From assembly GCF_900114445.1 (NCBI RefSeq), contig NZ_FOTB01000004.1, positions 250,094 to 314,093 on the forward strand: a stretch of 64,000 nucleotides of DNA. The letters are read 5' to 3'. This document shows positions 18,039 to 25,983 of the stretch, piece after piece; position 1 is the first letter of the stretch; each line of letters starts with the position of its first letter. Position numbers and translations under genes: made by a program. The notes under the pieces were generated by a model. The model saw only the letters and a program-made list of their open reading frames with translations, had not been told where the DNA came from and made no database searches. Origin of the DNA: Salinicoccus halodurans (GTDB lineage: Bacteria; Bacillota; Bacilli; Staphylococcales; Salinicoccaceae).

Positions 18039-18999
18039 CTGCACCGGCCCTCCTGAAAATCAGGAATAAGAAGACGAATCCGCCGATGATCGCGATGGTC
18101 AGCCCCACCGAAATCTCATATGGATAAATGACTACACGGCCTATTACGTCACATATCATAACGAATATCGCTCCAAGCACCGCTGTAAGGAAAATGGTGC
18201 TCCGGAGATGATCCCCCCTGAATACCGAGACGATATTCGGGACGATCAATCCGAGGAACGGCAGCATCCCGACTGATACTACGACCAGTGCAGTGATGAC
18301 TGCTGTGATGAACAGCCCTATGTATAGTACTTTCTGGTAATTAAGCCCCAGGTTTTTGGAAAAGTCCTCCCCCATCCCTGCGACGGTGAATTGGTGTGCA
18401 TACAGCAGCGCCACTATGAAAAGTGGAATGCTGATATAAAGTATTTCGTATTTGCCGGCGATAAGCGTTGAAAAACTCCCGTGCATCCAGCCGGAAATCG
18501 CCTGCAGCATATTCGTTCTGATTGCGAGGAATGTGCTGACGCTCGCGACCACGCCGCCCAGCATCAGTCCAATCAGCGGAACGAAGATGATATCTTTGAA
18601 TTTTATTCTGGAAATGATCTGCATGAAAAGCAGTGTACCGACAACCGCAAGTACTGACGCAAATGCCAGTCTGCCGAGCATGCTCACGCCCGGAAAGAAA
18701 ACCAGGCCGATAAGGATGCCGAGCTGGGCCCAGTCCATCGTCCCTGCAGTAGTCGGAGAGACAAATTTGTTGCGTGTCAGCTGCTGCATGATCAGACCGC
18801 AGACCGCAAGTGACGCACCGGCGATAATAATGGATACAGTTCTAGGCAGCCGGCTGTTGAGAAGTATGCCCTGCTGTTCTTCTGTCAGACTGAATAAATC
18901 CCTCGGGCGCAGTTCAACAACGCCTACAAACATAGACAGAATAGAAAAAATCAAAAGTAAAACTATAAGTACGTCTAATCTGAATAATTTTCTTATCAT
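18031..18999 (-). CDS. sstA: Iron-siderophore ABC transporter permease, first gene of operon
   Basis: 322-residue FecCD-family permease with around nine hydrophobic helices and the motif G-E-D-F-S-K-N-L-G-L-N-Y. ATG 18999 has AAGGTGG 7 nt upstream. The open frame continues 34 codons upstream, but through the Fur box, so the downstream ATG is chosen. As first gene behind a perfect Fur box it should be repressed when iron is plentiful. Confidence 0.9.
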   Translation of the reverse strand: MIRKLFRLDVLIVLLLIFSILSMFVGVVELRPRDLFSLTEEQQGILLNSRLPRTVSIIIAGASLAVCGLIMQQLTRNKFVSPTTAGTMDWAQLGILIGLVFFPGVSMLGRLAFASVLAVVGTLLFMQIISRIKFKDIIFVPLIGLMLGGVVASVSTFLAIRTNMLQAISGWMHGSFSTLIAGKYEILYISIPLFIVALLYAHQFTVAGMGEDFSKNLGLNYQKVLYIGLFITAVITALVVVSVGMLPFLGLIVPNIVSVFRGDHLRSTIFLTAVLGAIFVMICDVIGRVVIYPYEISVGLTIAIIGGFVFLFLIFRRAGADA

Positions 19000-19015
19000 A
19001 GAAAGCCACCTTAAA

Positions 19016-19030
19016 TGATAATGATTATCA
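19016..19030. promoter_or_regulatory. Fur box of the sst operon
   Basis: TGATAATGATTATCA, a perfect 7-1-7 inverted repeat identical to the Gram-positive Fur consensus, 17 nt before the sstA start codon. A further TGATAA half-site follows at 19032-19037. Confidence 0.93.
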
Positions 19031-19098
19031 GTGATAACCATGAGTCTAATTATACAGTGAAATATTTGATTTTCAACCGAAGTTTGAATATTTTCACA

Positions 19099-19134
19099 CA
19101 AAAAAACCAGCCGCTTGGATTACTGGCTGGTTTT
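19099..19134 (-). terminator. Terminator after the degenerate SDR gene
   Basis: Stem ACCAGCC / GGCTGGT with flanking A and T runs (eight T after it on the minus strand). It insulates the sst operon from the SDR gene. Confidence 0.85.
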
Positions 19135-19157
19135 GGTCACAATTCGTTAACAATTAT

Positions 19158-19835
19158 CTAATTGATGATGATTGTTTCACCCGTTGGTGCTTTCCCCGTG
19201 CCGGACAAAATGGACATTACTGTACTGATCGCCTCCGGATTTGAACGTTCGGGCGATTCGCCCTCTTTGATCGAAGGGCGGTAACTGAGTGCATATACAT
19301 CCACATCTTCTTTTCTGAGCTCTATCGCTGTAGAATGTGTGAGTGCTTCAATGGCTCCGGTTACTGTGTAATATAAATTTCTTTCAAATACATCTTCAAA
19401 TGACGGTTCAATGACATTGATGATCTTCGCATCCCGTTCATCCTTCAGCATCGGACGGAGCGTACGGATCCCGAGATATGTCCCCCAGACATGTTCATAC
19501 ATCACCTGGTTGAACTCATCAAAGGAAACATCATACACCGAACGGTTCTCTGTGAATATCGTATGTACGAGTATGATGCCGTTCAGTGTACTGAAGGCTT
19601 CCTGTATTTCTTCCATGATGGCCAGCCAGTCGATTTCCTTAGACTGCTCCAGCATAACCACCTTATGGTTTCCTTCTGATTTTTCCTGAAGTTCTCCCAA
19701 GAGGTTATCCAATTCAATATGGTCGACGCCGGCCAGAATAACGTTCGCACCCTGTTCTGCAAGGTGCATGGACATCTCCCTGCCCAGTGATTTTGCTGCG
19801 TTCGACACAATATACGTCTTATCCTGCAACTCCAT
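19158..19835 (-). CDS. Degenerate short-chain dehydrogenase/reductase-like protein
   Basis: 225 residues with the SDR Rossmann pattern but altered key motifs. The cofactor loop TGxxxGxG reads V-S-N-A-A-K-S-L-G (10-18). The NNAG region reads V-H-T-I. The Tyr-x-x-x-Lys site reads Y156-T-V-T-G160, without the lysine. It is therefore unlikely to be a normal oxidoreductase and may be a regulatory or binding protein, or a diverging relic. The frame is intact, with AGGAGG before ATG 19835, and the gene has its own terminator. It lies upstream of the Fur-regulated sst genes in the same orientation. Confidence 0.75.
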   Translation of the reverse strand: MELQDKTYIVSNAAKSLGREMSMHLAEQGANVILAGVDHIELDNLLGELQEKSEGNHKVVMLEQSKEIDWLAIMEEIQEAFSTLNGIILVHTIFTENRSVYDVSFDEFNQVMYEHVWGTYLGIRTLRPMLKDERDAKIINVIEPSFEDVFERNLYYTVTGAIEALTHSTAIELRKEDVDVYALSYRPSIKEGESPERSNPEAISTVMSILSGTGKAPTGETIIIN

Positions 19836-19938
19836 GGCTACCTCCTGATTTTATGCTTCTAATTATATATATATTGTAAACCTTAATGGCGGACAATACA
19901 ATCAAGAGCAGCTGTATACAAGGGCGTTATACGGGGCG

Positions 19939-20355
19939 TTATTCCACCGTGACCTGCTTCTCGGGCATTGTATGGAGCTGGAAGGCATCCACATGGGAAA
20001 TCACTGTAAAGTCCCCCGTCTCTTCAAATGTATACTCGATTGTATACAGGCCGTCTTCAGAGTGTTCCGCTTCAATCATGTCAAGGCTTTCACCATCTGC
20101 ATCCAGTACCTCGAACCTGACTTTATCCGCATCCGTCACGTCTTCTCCGTTGGAATGGACATGGGCTGTAAATTCAGCAGTATCTCCGGCTTCAGCCGTT
20201 TCAGGCACTTCCAGATCGACTTCCAGAGACCTTATTTCGTCATCCCCTTCTTCCTGGGAGCCGTAATCCTTGTTTTCGGTATTGACATCATTGCCGCAGG
20301 CCGCCAGCATCATTACACCTGCGAACATTGCCGTCATCAGCATTTTTAATTTCAT
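19939..20355 (-). CDS. YtkA-like domain lipoprotein
   Basis: 138 residues: lipoprotein signal with lipobox L-A-A-C20, an acidic linker, and a single immunoglobulin-like YtkA/FixH-type domain (about 50-138). That domain carries paired sequences such as A-G-D-T-A-E-F-T-A-H-V and D-G-L-Y-T-I-E-Y-T-F. Family members are surface-anchored and some are linked to copper or cytochrome oxidase assembly; no metal site is obvious here beyond scattered His and Met near the C terminus. AAAGGAG precedes ATG 20355. It lies alone beside the dyad-repeat array. Confidence 0.75.
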   Translation of the reverse strand: MKLKMLMTAMFAGVMMLAACGNDVNTENKDYGSQEEGDDEIRSLEVDLEVPETAEAGDTAEFTAHVHSNGEDVTDADKVRFEVLDADGESLDMIEAEHSEDGLYTIEYTFEETGDFTVISHVDAFQLHTMPEKQVTVE

Positions 20356-20512
20356 ATGCGATATCTCCTTTTCCTATTCATAAGTCCGTATTTCGGTTCA
20401 AAGACCCGATTTCCATTTTAGCATGTGTAATATACCAGAATTTGACCGATATTTGAAAGTTGGTTGAAGGTATTGTGACGAATGTGTGTGGGACGGGTAT
20501 GCGCCGTTCCTT
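20356..20512. other. Intergenic region before the repeat array
   Basis: No gene is supported. It holds the ribosome site, and presumably the promoter, of the YtkA-like lipoprotein. An open frame at 20398-20718 runs into the repeat array without a ribosome site. Confidence 0.5.
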
Positions 20513-21212
20513 CTCATTGATTCGCAAAAATTGATGAGATAATCCTGGTTACAGACAGCTGTTATCATCGATTCCATTTTGGTGATAAGGGAGAGGCCAT
20601 CACTTATTGTCGATTCTGTTTCAATGATAAGAGAATCCGGCCTCTTGTTCTCGGTTGCCGACCGATCATAAGAGACCATAACGCTCCTGTCTTCGATTTT
20701 ATTTCGATGATCACGCAAGCGATTCTCTTATTGTCGATTATAAATCAATGGTGATAGGACCTTCCTTTCTTATTAACGATTTCATTTCGATAATAAGCCG
20801 GCTTTTTCTCTTATTGTCAATCAAGAATCAACGGTAAGCGCCTGTGCCGCTCCTGTCTTCGATTTCATTTCGATGATGTCCCACTCCCTCACCTCATAGA
20901 ATAAAAACCATTGAGACGACATGCCCCATCACGCCTCAATGATTCCGAAACATTAATATGAGGACAGCACGCTCACCTTAATGGAATACGCCCGATAATG
21001 TGTAACTCCTTTCTTGCATCATCGAATAAAAATCGTTGAGACGAGATGCCACCTCTCACCTCATCGATCTGGAAACGCTGAGGTGAACGCATCATTCTCA
21101 CCTCAATGAACAACGAACGTTGAGGCAAGGCTCCGCCGCTCACATCAACGATCGAAAAACGATAAGGCGCACGGGCCCCACACACATCAGCAAACAGCTC
21201 CCTCATCAAAAA
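20513..21212. repeat. Array of about 17 dyad repeats with a 41-42 nt period
   Basis: About 700 bp built from roughly 29-nt imperfect inverted repeats separated by 12-13 nt. Aligned unit starts are 20561, 20603, 20644, 20686, 20727, 20769, 20810, 20852, 20893, 20935, 20977, 21018, 21060, 21102, 21143 and 21185; one out-of-phase unit lies at 20513-20538. The mean step is 41.6 nt. Two sub-types occur. Units up to 20880 mostly have ends of the form CTTATTnnCGA...TCGATnATAAG (best at 20769-20797). Units from 20893 on have CACCTCA...TGAGGTG-type ends (best at 21057-21085). Units at 20686 and 20852 are nearly identical, as are parts of those at 20893 and 21018, showing internal duplication. It is not a CRISPR: repeats diverge and spacers are too short. 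Confidence 0.85.
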
Positions 21213-21244
21213 ACCGGAACACTGCATTGCTGCAGTGTTCCGGT
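21206..21244 (-). terminator. Terminator of the riboflavin operon
   Basis: Perfect 14-bp stem ACCGGAACACTGCA / TGCAGTGTTCCGGT, loop TTGC, followed on the minus strand by six T. It closes ribH. Confidence 0.92.
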
Positions 21245-21258
21245 TCCAATAAAATCTG

Positions 21259-21726
21259 TCACCCTTTAATCTGTCCCATCAGATTCGCCATTTCAATAGC
21301 GCCTGCCGCGGCATCTGCACCCTTATTGCCCGCTTTTGTACCCGCACGCTCAATTGCCTGCTCGATGTTCTCTGTGGTGATGATGCCGAACATCACCGGC
21401 ACACCCGTAGTGAGCCCTGCCTGAGAGATGCCTTTTGCCGCTTCATTACATACATAGTCATAGTGTGTCGTGCTGCCGCGGATGACACAGCCGAGTCCGA
21501 TGACCGCATCGTATTTCCCTGACTCTGAAAGTGTTTTTGCAGCGAGCGGGATTTCAAACGCTCCCGGCACATATACAAGATCGATGTCTTCTGATTTTAC
21601 GTCATGGCTGATGAGCATGCCTTCAGCTCCCGACACAAGCTGTGAAGTGATGAAATCATTGAATCTTCCTGCGACAACCGCAATTTTCAAGTCCGTACCA
21701 ATCATTTTCGTTTCGATTTTATTCAT
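21259..21726 (-). CDS. ribH: 6,7-dimethyl-8-ribityllumazine synthase
   Basis: 155 residues, the full family length. Condenses the ribityl-aminouracil with dihydroxybutanone phosphate to form lumazine, the substrate of RibE. Seen are V-A-G-R-F-N-D near the N terminus, V-P-G-A-F-E-I-P, the conserved [15 protein letters not shown] and the C-terminal [10 protein letters not shown]. Last gene of ribD-ribE-ribBA-ribH, 14 nt after ribBA. Confidence 0.96.
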   Translation of the reverse strand: MNKIETKMIGTDLKIAVVAGRFNDFITSQLVSGAEGMLISHDVKSEDIDLVYVPGAFEIPLAAKTLSESGKYDAVIGLGCVIRGSTTHYDYVCNEAAKGISQAGLTTGVPVMFGIITTENIEQAIERAGTKAGNKGADAAAGAIEMANLMGQIKG

Positions 21727-21740
21727 TTTATATTGTCCTC

Positions 21741-22913
21741 CTAGAGTAGATGTCCGAGTTTATCTTTTTTCGTTTTCAGGTAATCTTTATTCACAACATT
21801 GGCTTTGACGATATGGCTGCGGCGGTTGACCGAAATGCCTTCATCTTCAAGACCTCTGATCTTCCTTGGGTTATTGCTGAGCAGGGTGACTGCTTCGATG
21901 CCGAGCTGTTTCAGCATCTCCGCTGCGACATCGTACTCCCTCAGATCCGCATTGAACCCAAGATGCTCGTTGGCACTGACTGTATCATATCCCTGTTCAA
22001 TCAGTTCATATGCTTTCAGCTTGTTGATCAGACCGATGCCACGCCCCTCCTGCCTCATGTAGAGGATGACACCGCCTTCGCTGCTCATGATCTTCATCGC
22101 ACGCTCGAGCTGATCTCCGCAGTCACAGCGTTTGCTGTGGAAAACATCGCCCGTCAGACATTCCGAATGGATGCGTACATTCATTTTTTTCGACAATTCA
22201 CCATGTACAAGGGCAAGATGTTCTTTTCCTGTACTGTTATCCACGAACCCGTACATTTTGAAGTCGCCGAAATCCGTCGGCAGTTTGATTGTGCTTTCGA
22301 GGGTCACACCTGAATGCTGTTTCATATATTTTTTCAAGTCTTCAATCGTAATCATTTTCAGATCATGTTTTTCCTTATACGCTTCAAGGTCATCAACTCT
22401 CGCCATCGTGCCGTCGTCATTCATGATTTCACAGATGACACCGACGGGTGACCCTCCGGCAAGTTTCGCAAGATCCACGGCCGCTTCCGTGTGCCCCATC
22501 CGTTCAATGACTCCCCCGTCCTTCGCAATCAGTGGAAATACATGTCCGGGTGTATTGAACTCCGTTTCCTTCACGTCGTTTTCCGCCAGTGCACGGATCG
22601 TATCGAACCGCTCATGGGCACTGATGCCTGTCGTTGTGGATACATGGTCCACCGACACCGTGAACGCCGTGCCGTACGGATCGCTGTTGCTCACCGCCAT
22701 CGGTGAAAGCCCGGCTTTACGTGCGATTTCCGCCGTCACCGGTGTACATATCAATCCACGCCCATGAATCGCCATGAAGTTCACTTCGTCCGCTGTAATA
22801 AAATCTGCAACTCCGACGAGATCCCCCTCATTTTCACGGTTCTCATCATCGACCACAACCACCAGCCTGCCCTGCTTCAAATCTTCAACTGCCGCTTCAA
22901 TGGAATCAAACAT
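21741..22913 (-). CDS. ribBA: Bifunctional DHBP synthase / GTP cyclohydrolase II
   Basis: 390 residues. The N-terminal half (about 1-200) is 3,4-dihydroxy-2-butanone-4-phosphate synthase, with [11 protein letters not shown] and H-T-E-A-A-V-D-L. The C-terminal half is GTP cyclohydrolase II, with the zinc motif [15 protein letters not shown] and [10 protein letters not shown] choose ATG 22913, with AGGTG six nt upstream; an in-frame GTG lies at 22922. It overlaps the ribE stop by 8 nt. Confidence 0.95.
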   Translation of the reverse strand: MFDSIEAAVEDLKQGRLVVVVDDENRENEGDLVGVADFITADEVNFMAIHGRGLICTPVTAEIARKAGLSPMAVSNSDPYGTAFTVSVDHVSTTTGISAHERFDTIRALAENDVKETEFNTPGHVFPLIAKDGGVIERMGHTEAAVDLAKLAGGSPVGVICEIMNDDGTMARVDDLEAYKEKHDLKMITIEDLKKYMKQHSGVTLESTIKLPTDFGDFKMYGFVDNSTGKEHLALVHGELSKKMNVRIHSECLTGDVFHSKRCDCGDQLERAMKIMSSEGGVILYMRQEGRGIGLINKLKAYELIEQGYDTVSANEHLGFNADLREYDVAAEMLKQLGIEAVTLLSNNPRKIRGLEDEGISVNRRSHIVKANVVNKDYLKTKKDKLGHLL

Positions 22914-23511
22914 TTCCAACACCTGCTTCCAGTAAATGTGCTACATGCTTCATCAGCATATCCGCTTCAATATTGACAAGATCACCCTGTCTTTTTCCTG
23001 AAAGCGTCGTTCTGTCCTGCGTCTCAGGAATCAGATTGAGTATTATTTCCGATGATTCCCCATCGACGTCAAACAGCGTCAGGCTGATACCATCTATCGC
23101 AGCCGATCCTTTTTTAGACATATATTTCATCAGATTCCCGGGCACTTTGATGCGCATTACCATCGCTTCTCCATCATAGCTGACATCCGTAATTTCACCT
23201 GTGCCGTCAACATGCCCGGAAACAATATGTCCTCCGAGTCTTGCAGAAAGGGTCAATGCACGTTCGAGATTCACCTTATCTCCCTCTCCTGTTGTGCCGA
23301 GACTGGTGATACGTTTCGTCTCATTCACCATTTCCACCGTAAACGAACCTTCTTTGATTTCCGTTACGGTCAGACATGTACCGTTTACGCTGATGGAATC
23401 CCCCAACTCAATATCATTGAAGATTCCTGACGCTATTTCAAATACAGTAAGTGCGCCCGTGTCTTTTAACTTCTCCACTTCGCCAACCTGTTCGATTATT
23501 CCTGTAAACAT
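22906..23511 (-). CDS. ribE: Riboflavin synthase alpha chain
   Basis: 201 residues with two lumazine-binding repeats, starting M-F-T-G-I-I-E-Q. It dismutates two lumazines to riboflavin. The motif N-G-T-C-L-T-V-T appears in the first repeat and D-G-I-S-L-T-L in the second, with G-H-V-D-G-T-G near the join. ATG 23511 is preferred as the canonical start; an in-frame TTG at 23520 overlaps the ribD stop and AAAGG lies upstream of both. Confidence 0.94.
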   Translation of the reverse strand: MFTGIIEQVGEVEKLKDTGALTVFEIASGIFNDIELGDSISVNGTCLTVTEIKEGSFTVEMVNETKRITSLGTTGEGDKVNLERALTLSARLGGHIVSGHVDGTGEITDVSYDGEAMVMRIKVPGNLMKYMSKKGSAAIDGISLTLFDVDGESSEIILNLIPETQDRTTLSGKRQGDLVNIEADMLMKHVAHLLEAGVGNV

Positions 23512-23516
23512 ACTGC

Positions 23517-24551
23517 TCAAGCCTTTCTGTAGGTTATTTTAAAATCCGGCCCGAGCTTTTCAACATCCACCAGTTCAAGCTGCACTGCCTCGTCCATGGA
23601 GAAGATTTTCTCCCTGTACAGACTGTGCATCGATTCACCAAATATTTTCGGGGCAACATATAAAAATATCTGATCATATAATTCTTCTTTTATAAATGAA
23701 GTGAGTACTGAAGCGCCGCCTTCGACAAAAATCGAAGTCAGTCCCATCTCATACAAGTCGCGGAGCACTGCCGCTGGACTCCAGTCACCGGTCTTGACAT
23801 CACACCGGTCTTCATATTTTAAATTATCTTCATTCGTCGTATAAATGACAGGACGTTTCGGATGCTTGAAAATCTCAAGATCTTCCCTGAGCGCACCTGC
23901 ACCCAGCAGTACAACCGGTCTCGGTGAGCGACCGCCGCCTTCAATTCTCGTCGTCAGCCTCGGATTGTCATGCAGCAGAGTATGCGCACCGACCAGGATT
24001 GCATCGTGGACATTCCGCGCCTCGTGCACATCCATTCTTGCCGCTTCACCCGTGATCCATTTGCTTGTACCGTCGTGCAGCGCCAGTTTCCCGTCCACGC
24101 TCATCGCACATTTCAGTGTGACATTCGGCCGCTGTCTGACCAGATGATTGAAGAAATCCCTGTAAAGCGCCGCCGTCTCGTCATCCGGAGTATGTTCCAC
24201 ACTCACTCCGGCATTTGCGAGCACCTCATGACCGCTCACTTTAGGATTAAGGTCTTTTTCAGCGTAGAAAACATTCCTGATGCCCGCTTCGAGGATCGCA
24301 TCGGTGCACGGCGGTGTCTTTCCGTGATGGGAGCAGGGTTCCAGCGTCACATAAATATCCGCACCCCGGGGGTCCATGTTACATGATTGGAGCGCCTGCC
24401 TCTCTGCATGCGGCTGTCCGTAGCCGTAATGCGCACCCATTCCGATGATGCTGCCCTCTTTGACGACGACGGCGCCCACCGGCGGATTCTTCCCTGTCTG
24501 TCCTTTTGTCATTTTGGCAAGATCAAGTGCCTTTTTCATATATCGATTCAA
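23517..24551 (-). CDS. ribD: Bifunctional riboflavin deaminase/reductase
   Basis: 344 residues: zinc deaminase domain (about 1-145) with H-A-E-R-Q-A-L and P-C-S-H-H-G-K-T-P-P-C, then the NADPH-dependent reductase domain (V-T-L-K-C-A-M-S-V-D-G-K-L-A). It performs the second and third steps after GTP cyclohydrolase II. The start is TTG 24551, with AGGAGG seven nt upstream; the first ATG is 12 nt further in and too far from the site. First gene of the operon, just behind the FMN riboswitch and its terminator. Confidence 0.94.
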   Translation of the reverse strand: MNRYMKKALDLAKMTKGQTGKNPPVGAVVVKEGSIIGMGAHYGYGQPHAERQALQSCNMDPRGADIYVTLEPCSHHGKTPPCTDAILEAGIRNVFYAEKDLNPKVSGHEVLANAGVSVEHTPDDETAALYRDFFNHLVRQRPNVTLKCAMSVDGKLALHDGTSKWITGEAARMDVHEARNVHDAILVGAHTLLHDNPRLTTRIEGGGRSPRPVVLLGAGALREDLEIFKHPKRPVIYTTNEDNLKYEDRCDVKTGDWSPAAVLRDLYEMGLTSIFVEGGASVLTSFIKEELYDQIFLYVAPKIFGESMHSLYREKIFSMDEAVQLELVDVEKLGPDFKITYRKA

Positions 24552-24570
24552 GTTCTTCCCTCCTGAATAT

Positions 24571-24604
24571 AAAAAAGCCGAAGGATATCAATCTATCCTT
24601 CGGC
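24571..24604 (-). terminator. Riboswitch expression platform terminator
   Basis: Stem GCCGAAGGATA / TATCCTTCGGC followed on the minus strand by six T, 20 nt before the ribD start. With FMN bound, transcription should stop here. Confidence 0.9.
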
Positions 24605-24712
24605 GTCATTTAATGTATGCGGAAATAAGCATTGCCCGAAAGCAATACCAAATATAGCGTATTATCCCAAAGGACGGTAATGACCGTTTCCAAAGGTACG
24701 CTGCATCTCATT

Positions 24713-24845
24713 CTCTCTCCCATCCAGACTTTGACTGTCGGCTTCAGACTTGCACTGAATCAGCCGCACCGTAAGAAAACAGTACGGGTCGCGGGCTCGC
24801 TTTAAAGCTTACCGCCGGTTGGGAATTTCACCCTGCCCCGAAAGA
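24713..24845 (-). ncRNA. FMN riboswitch (RFN element)
   Basis: The minus strand carries the conserved RFN blocks in order: CGGGGCAGGGTGAAATTCCC, ACCGGCGGTA, a variable stem with AGCCCGCGA, GATTCAGTGCAAGTCTGAAGC, then GACAGTCAAAGTCTGGATGG and GAGAGA. It lies upstream of ribD. Between aptamer and terminator a small hairpin (ACGGT-CATT-ACCGT, 24674-24687) and sequence able to form an antiterminator are present. High FMN should terminate the ribDE-BA-H transcript. Confidence 0.97.
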
Positions 24846-24935
24846 ATCATAGTATTCAGTTGAAAAACTCTACCTTAATCATATGTTATTTATATGGAAT
24901 GTCAACACAATTGCTCTCATAAGAAAAAAATGCAT

Positions 24936-24970
24936 GAAAAAGCCTCTGGAGGTTTTGACTTCCAGAGGCT
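24936..24970 (-). terminator. Terminator after nrdF
   Basis: Ten-bp stem AGCCTCTGGA / TCCAGAGGCT followed on the minus strand by five T. Confidence 0.9.
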
Positions 24971-24976
24971 GAAATC

Positions 24977-25951
24977 TTATTTTACATCATCAAAAATGAA
25001 ATCTTCATCCTGTATCGGCTCTACATTAAGCGCCAATACATAACCATCACCTTTGACACTGAAGAAATCATGGTTCTTCGTCGTCGTATCCAGTGCATTC
25101 TCGATGATCGGGTTGAATGCCTTCTCTTCGAAGTAAGCATCGAAACCGAGGTTTGCGAGTGATTTATTCGCATTATACTGAACATAGTTCAGGACATCTT
25201 CCGTAAGACCAAGCTTGTCATACAGATCTTTCGTGTATTTCTCCTCATTGGCATAAAGTTCTTTCAGGAGTTCATACATCTCTTTATCCGCACGTTCCTG
25301 CTCCTCGTCTGAAAGCTCTGCTTTCAGCATCTGCGCATCCAGACCGGTGAACACACCGTGTATGGACTCGTCCAGCAGGATTTTCCTGATGATCTCTCCA
25401 CTCGTCGTCATCCTGCCCTGTCCCGCCAGATACAGCGGATAGTAGAACCCGGAGTAGAACAGGAAAGATTCTAGGAAAACACTGGCGACACGTGCCATAT
25501 ACTGATCGTATACAGATGGGTCTTTGCCGTACAGCTTATGGTAGCGGCTGACGATTTTATCAGCTTTGAACGCCAGCTGTTCGTTTTCAAGCACCCAGTT
25601 ATCCAAAAGATCATTTGTCTCTTTAGACGGAAGCAGCGTCGTAAAGATATGGGAATATGATTTCGCATGGACCTGCTCCATCATTCCCATGAATGAATAT
25701 ACCGCTTTTTTCCTGAGGTCTTCCGTGTGGAGCATGATGAGGGGCATCCCGTCATCCGCCTGGTGGGTGTCGAGGCCGGTCAGTCCGGCCAGCACTTTTT
25801 TGAATGTATCTTTTTCAGCATCCGACATGCCTTCCCATGAACCCAGATCTTTTGAGACTTTGAACTCGGTCTCCACCCACATCTGTGAGATATTCTGACG
25901 CCAGAACACGTTTGTCATGTCGTCTTCTTTATTCCAGTTTACTGCAATCAT
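24977..25951 (-). CDS. nrdF: Class Ib ribonucleotide reductase, beta subunit
   Basis: 324 residues. Metal-cofactor subunit that houses the tyrosyl radical. It has carboxylate/His metal ligands spread over helices (D-T-H-Q and E-Q-V-H-A-K-S-Y-S-H regions, and D-E-S-I-H-G) and the C-terminal tail that docks on NrdE. AAGGAGC precedes ATG 25951. It lies 32 nt after nrdE in the nrdI-nrdE-nrdF operon. With NrdI present, a dimanganese cofactor is expected. Confidence 0.95.
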   Translation of the reverse strand: MIAVNWNKEDDMTNVFWRQNISQMWVETEFKVSKDLGSWEGMSDAEKDTFKKVLAGLTGLDTHQADDGMPLIMLHTEDLRKKAVYSFMGMMEQVHAKSYSHIFTTLLPSKETNDLLDNWVLENEQLAFKADKIVSRYHKLYGKDPSVYDQYMARVASVFLESFLFYSGFYYPLYLAGQGRMTTSGEIIRKILLDESIHGVFTGLDAQMLKAELSDEEQERADKEMYELLKELYANEEKYTKDLYDKLGLTEDVLNYVQYNANKSLANLGFDAYFEEKAFNPIIENALDTTTKNHDFFSVKGDGYVLALNVEPIQDEDFIFDDVK

Positions 25952-25983
25952 TGTAAAGGCTCCTTTGCGATCGATCTTTTAGA

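Noticed and set aside
15069-18999. Haem or ferrichrome transporter instead of a catechol-siderophore system
   Set aside because: Gene order and location match sstABCD; the binding protein lacks features of haem-binding NEAT or IsdE proteins, though the ligand remains unproven.
18031-19101. Longer sstA frame from 19101
   Set aside because: It would include the Fur box and part of the SDR terminator; ATG 18999 has a good ribosome site.
20398-20718. 106-codon minus-strand frame over the left half of the array
   Set aside because: No ribosome site, composition follows the repeats, and no domain is seen.
20513-21212. CRISPR array
   Set aside because: Repeats differ strongly from unit to unit, the stretches between are only 12-13 nt, and no cas gene is near.
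20973-21227. 84-codon minus-strand frame with 14-residue repeats (QRF-L-F-D-D-A-R type)
   Set aside because: It is the dyad array read as codons. Its ATG lies in the loop of the ribH terminator, it has no ribosome site, and neighbouring units are 41 nt apart, which breaks the frame.
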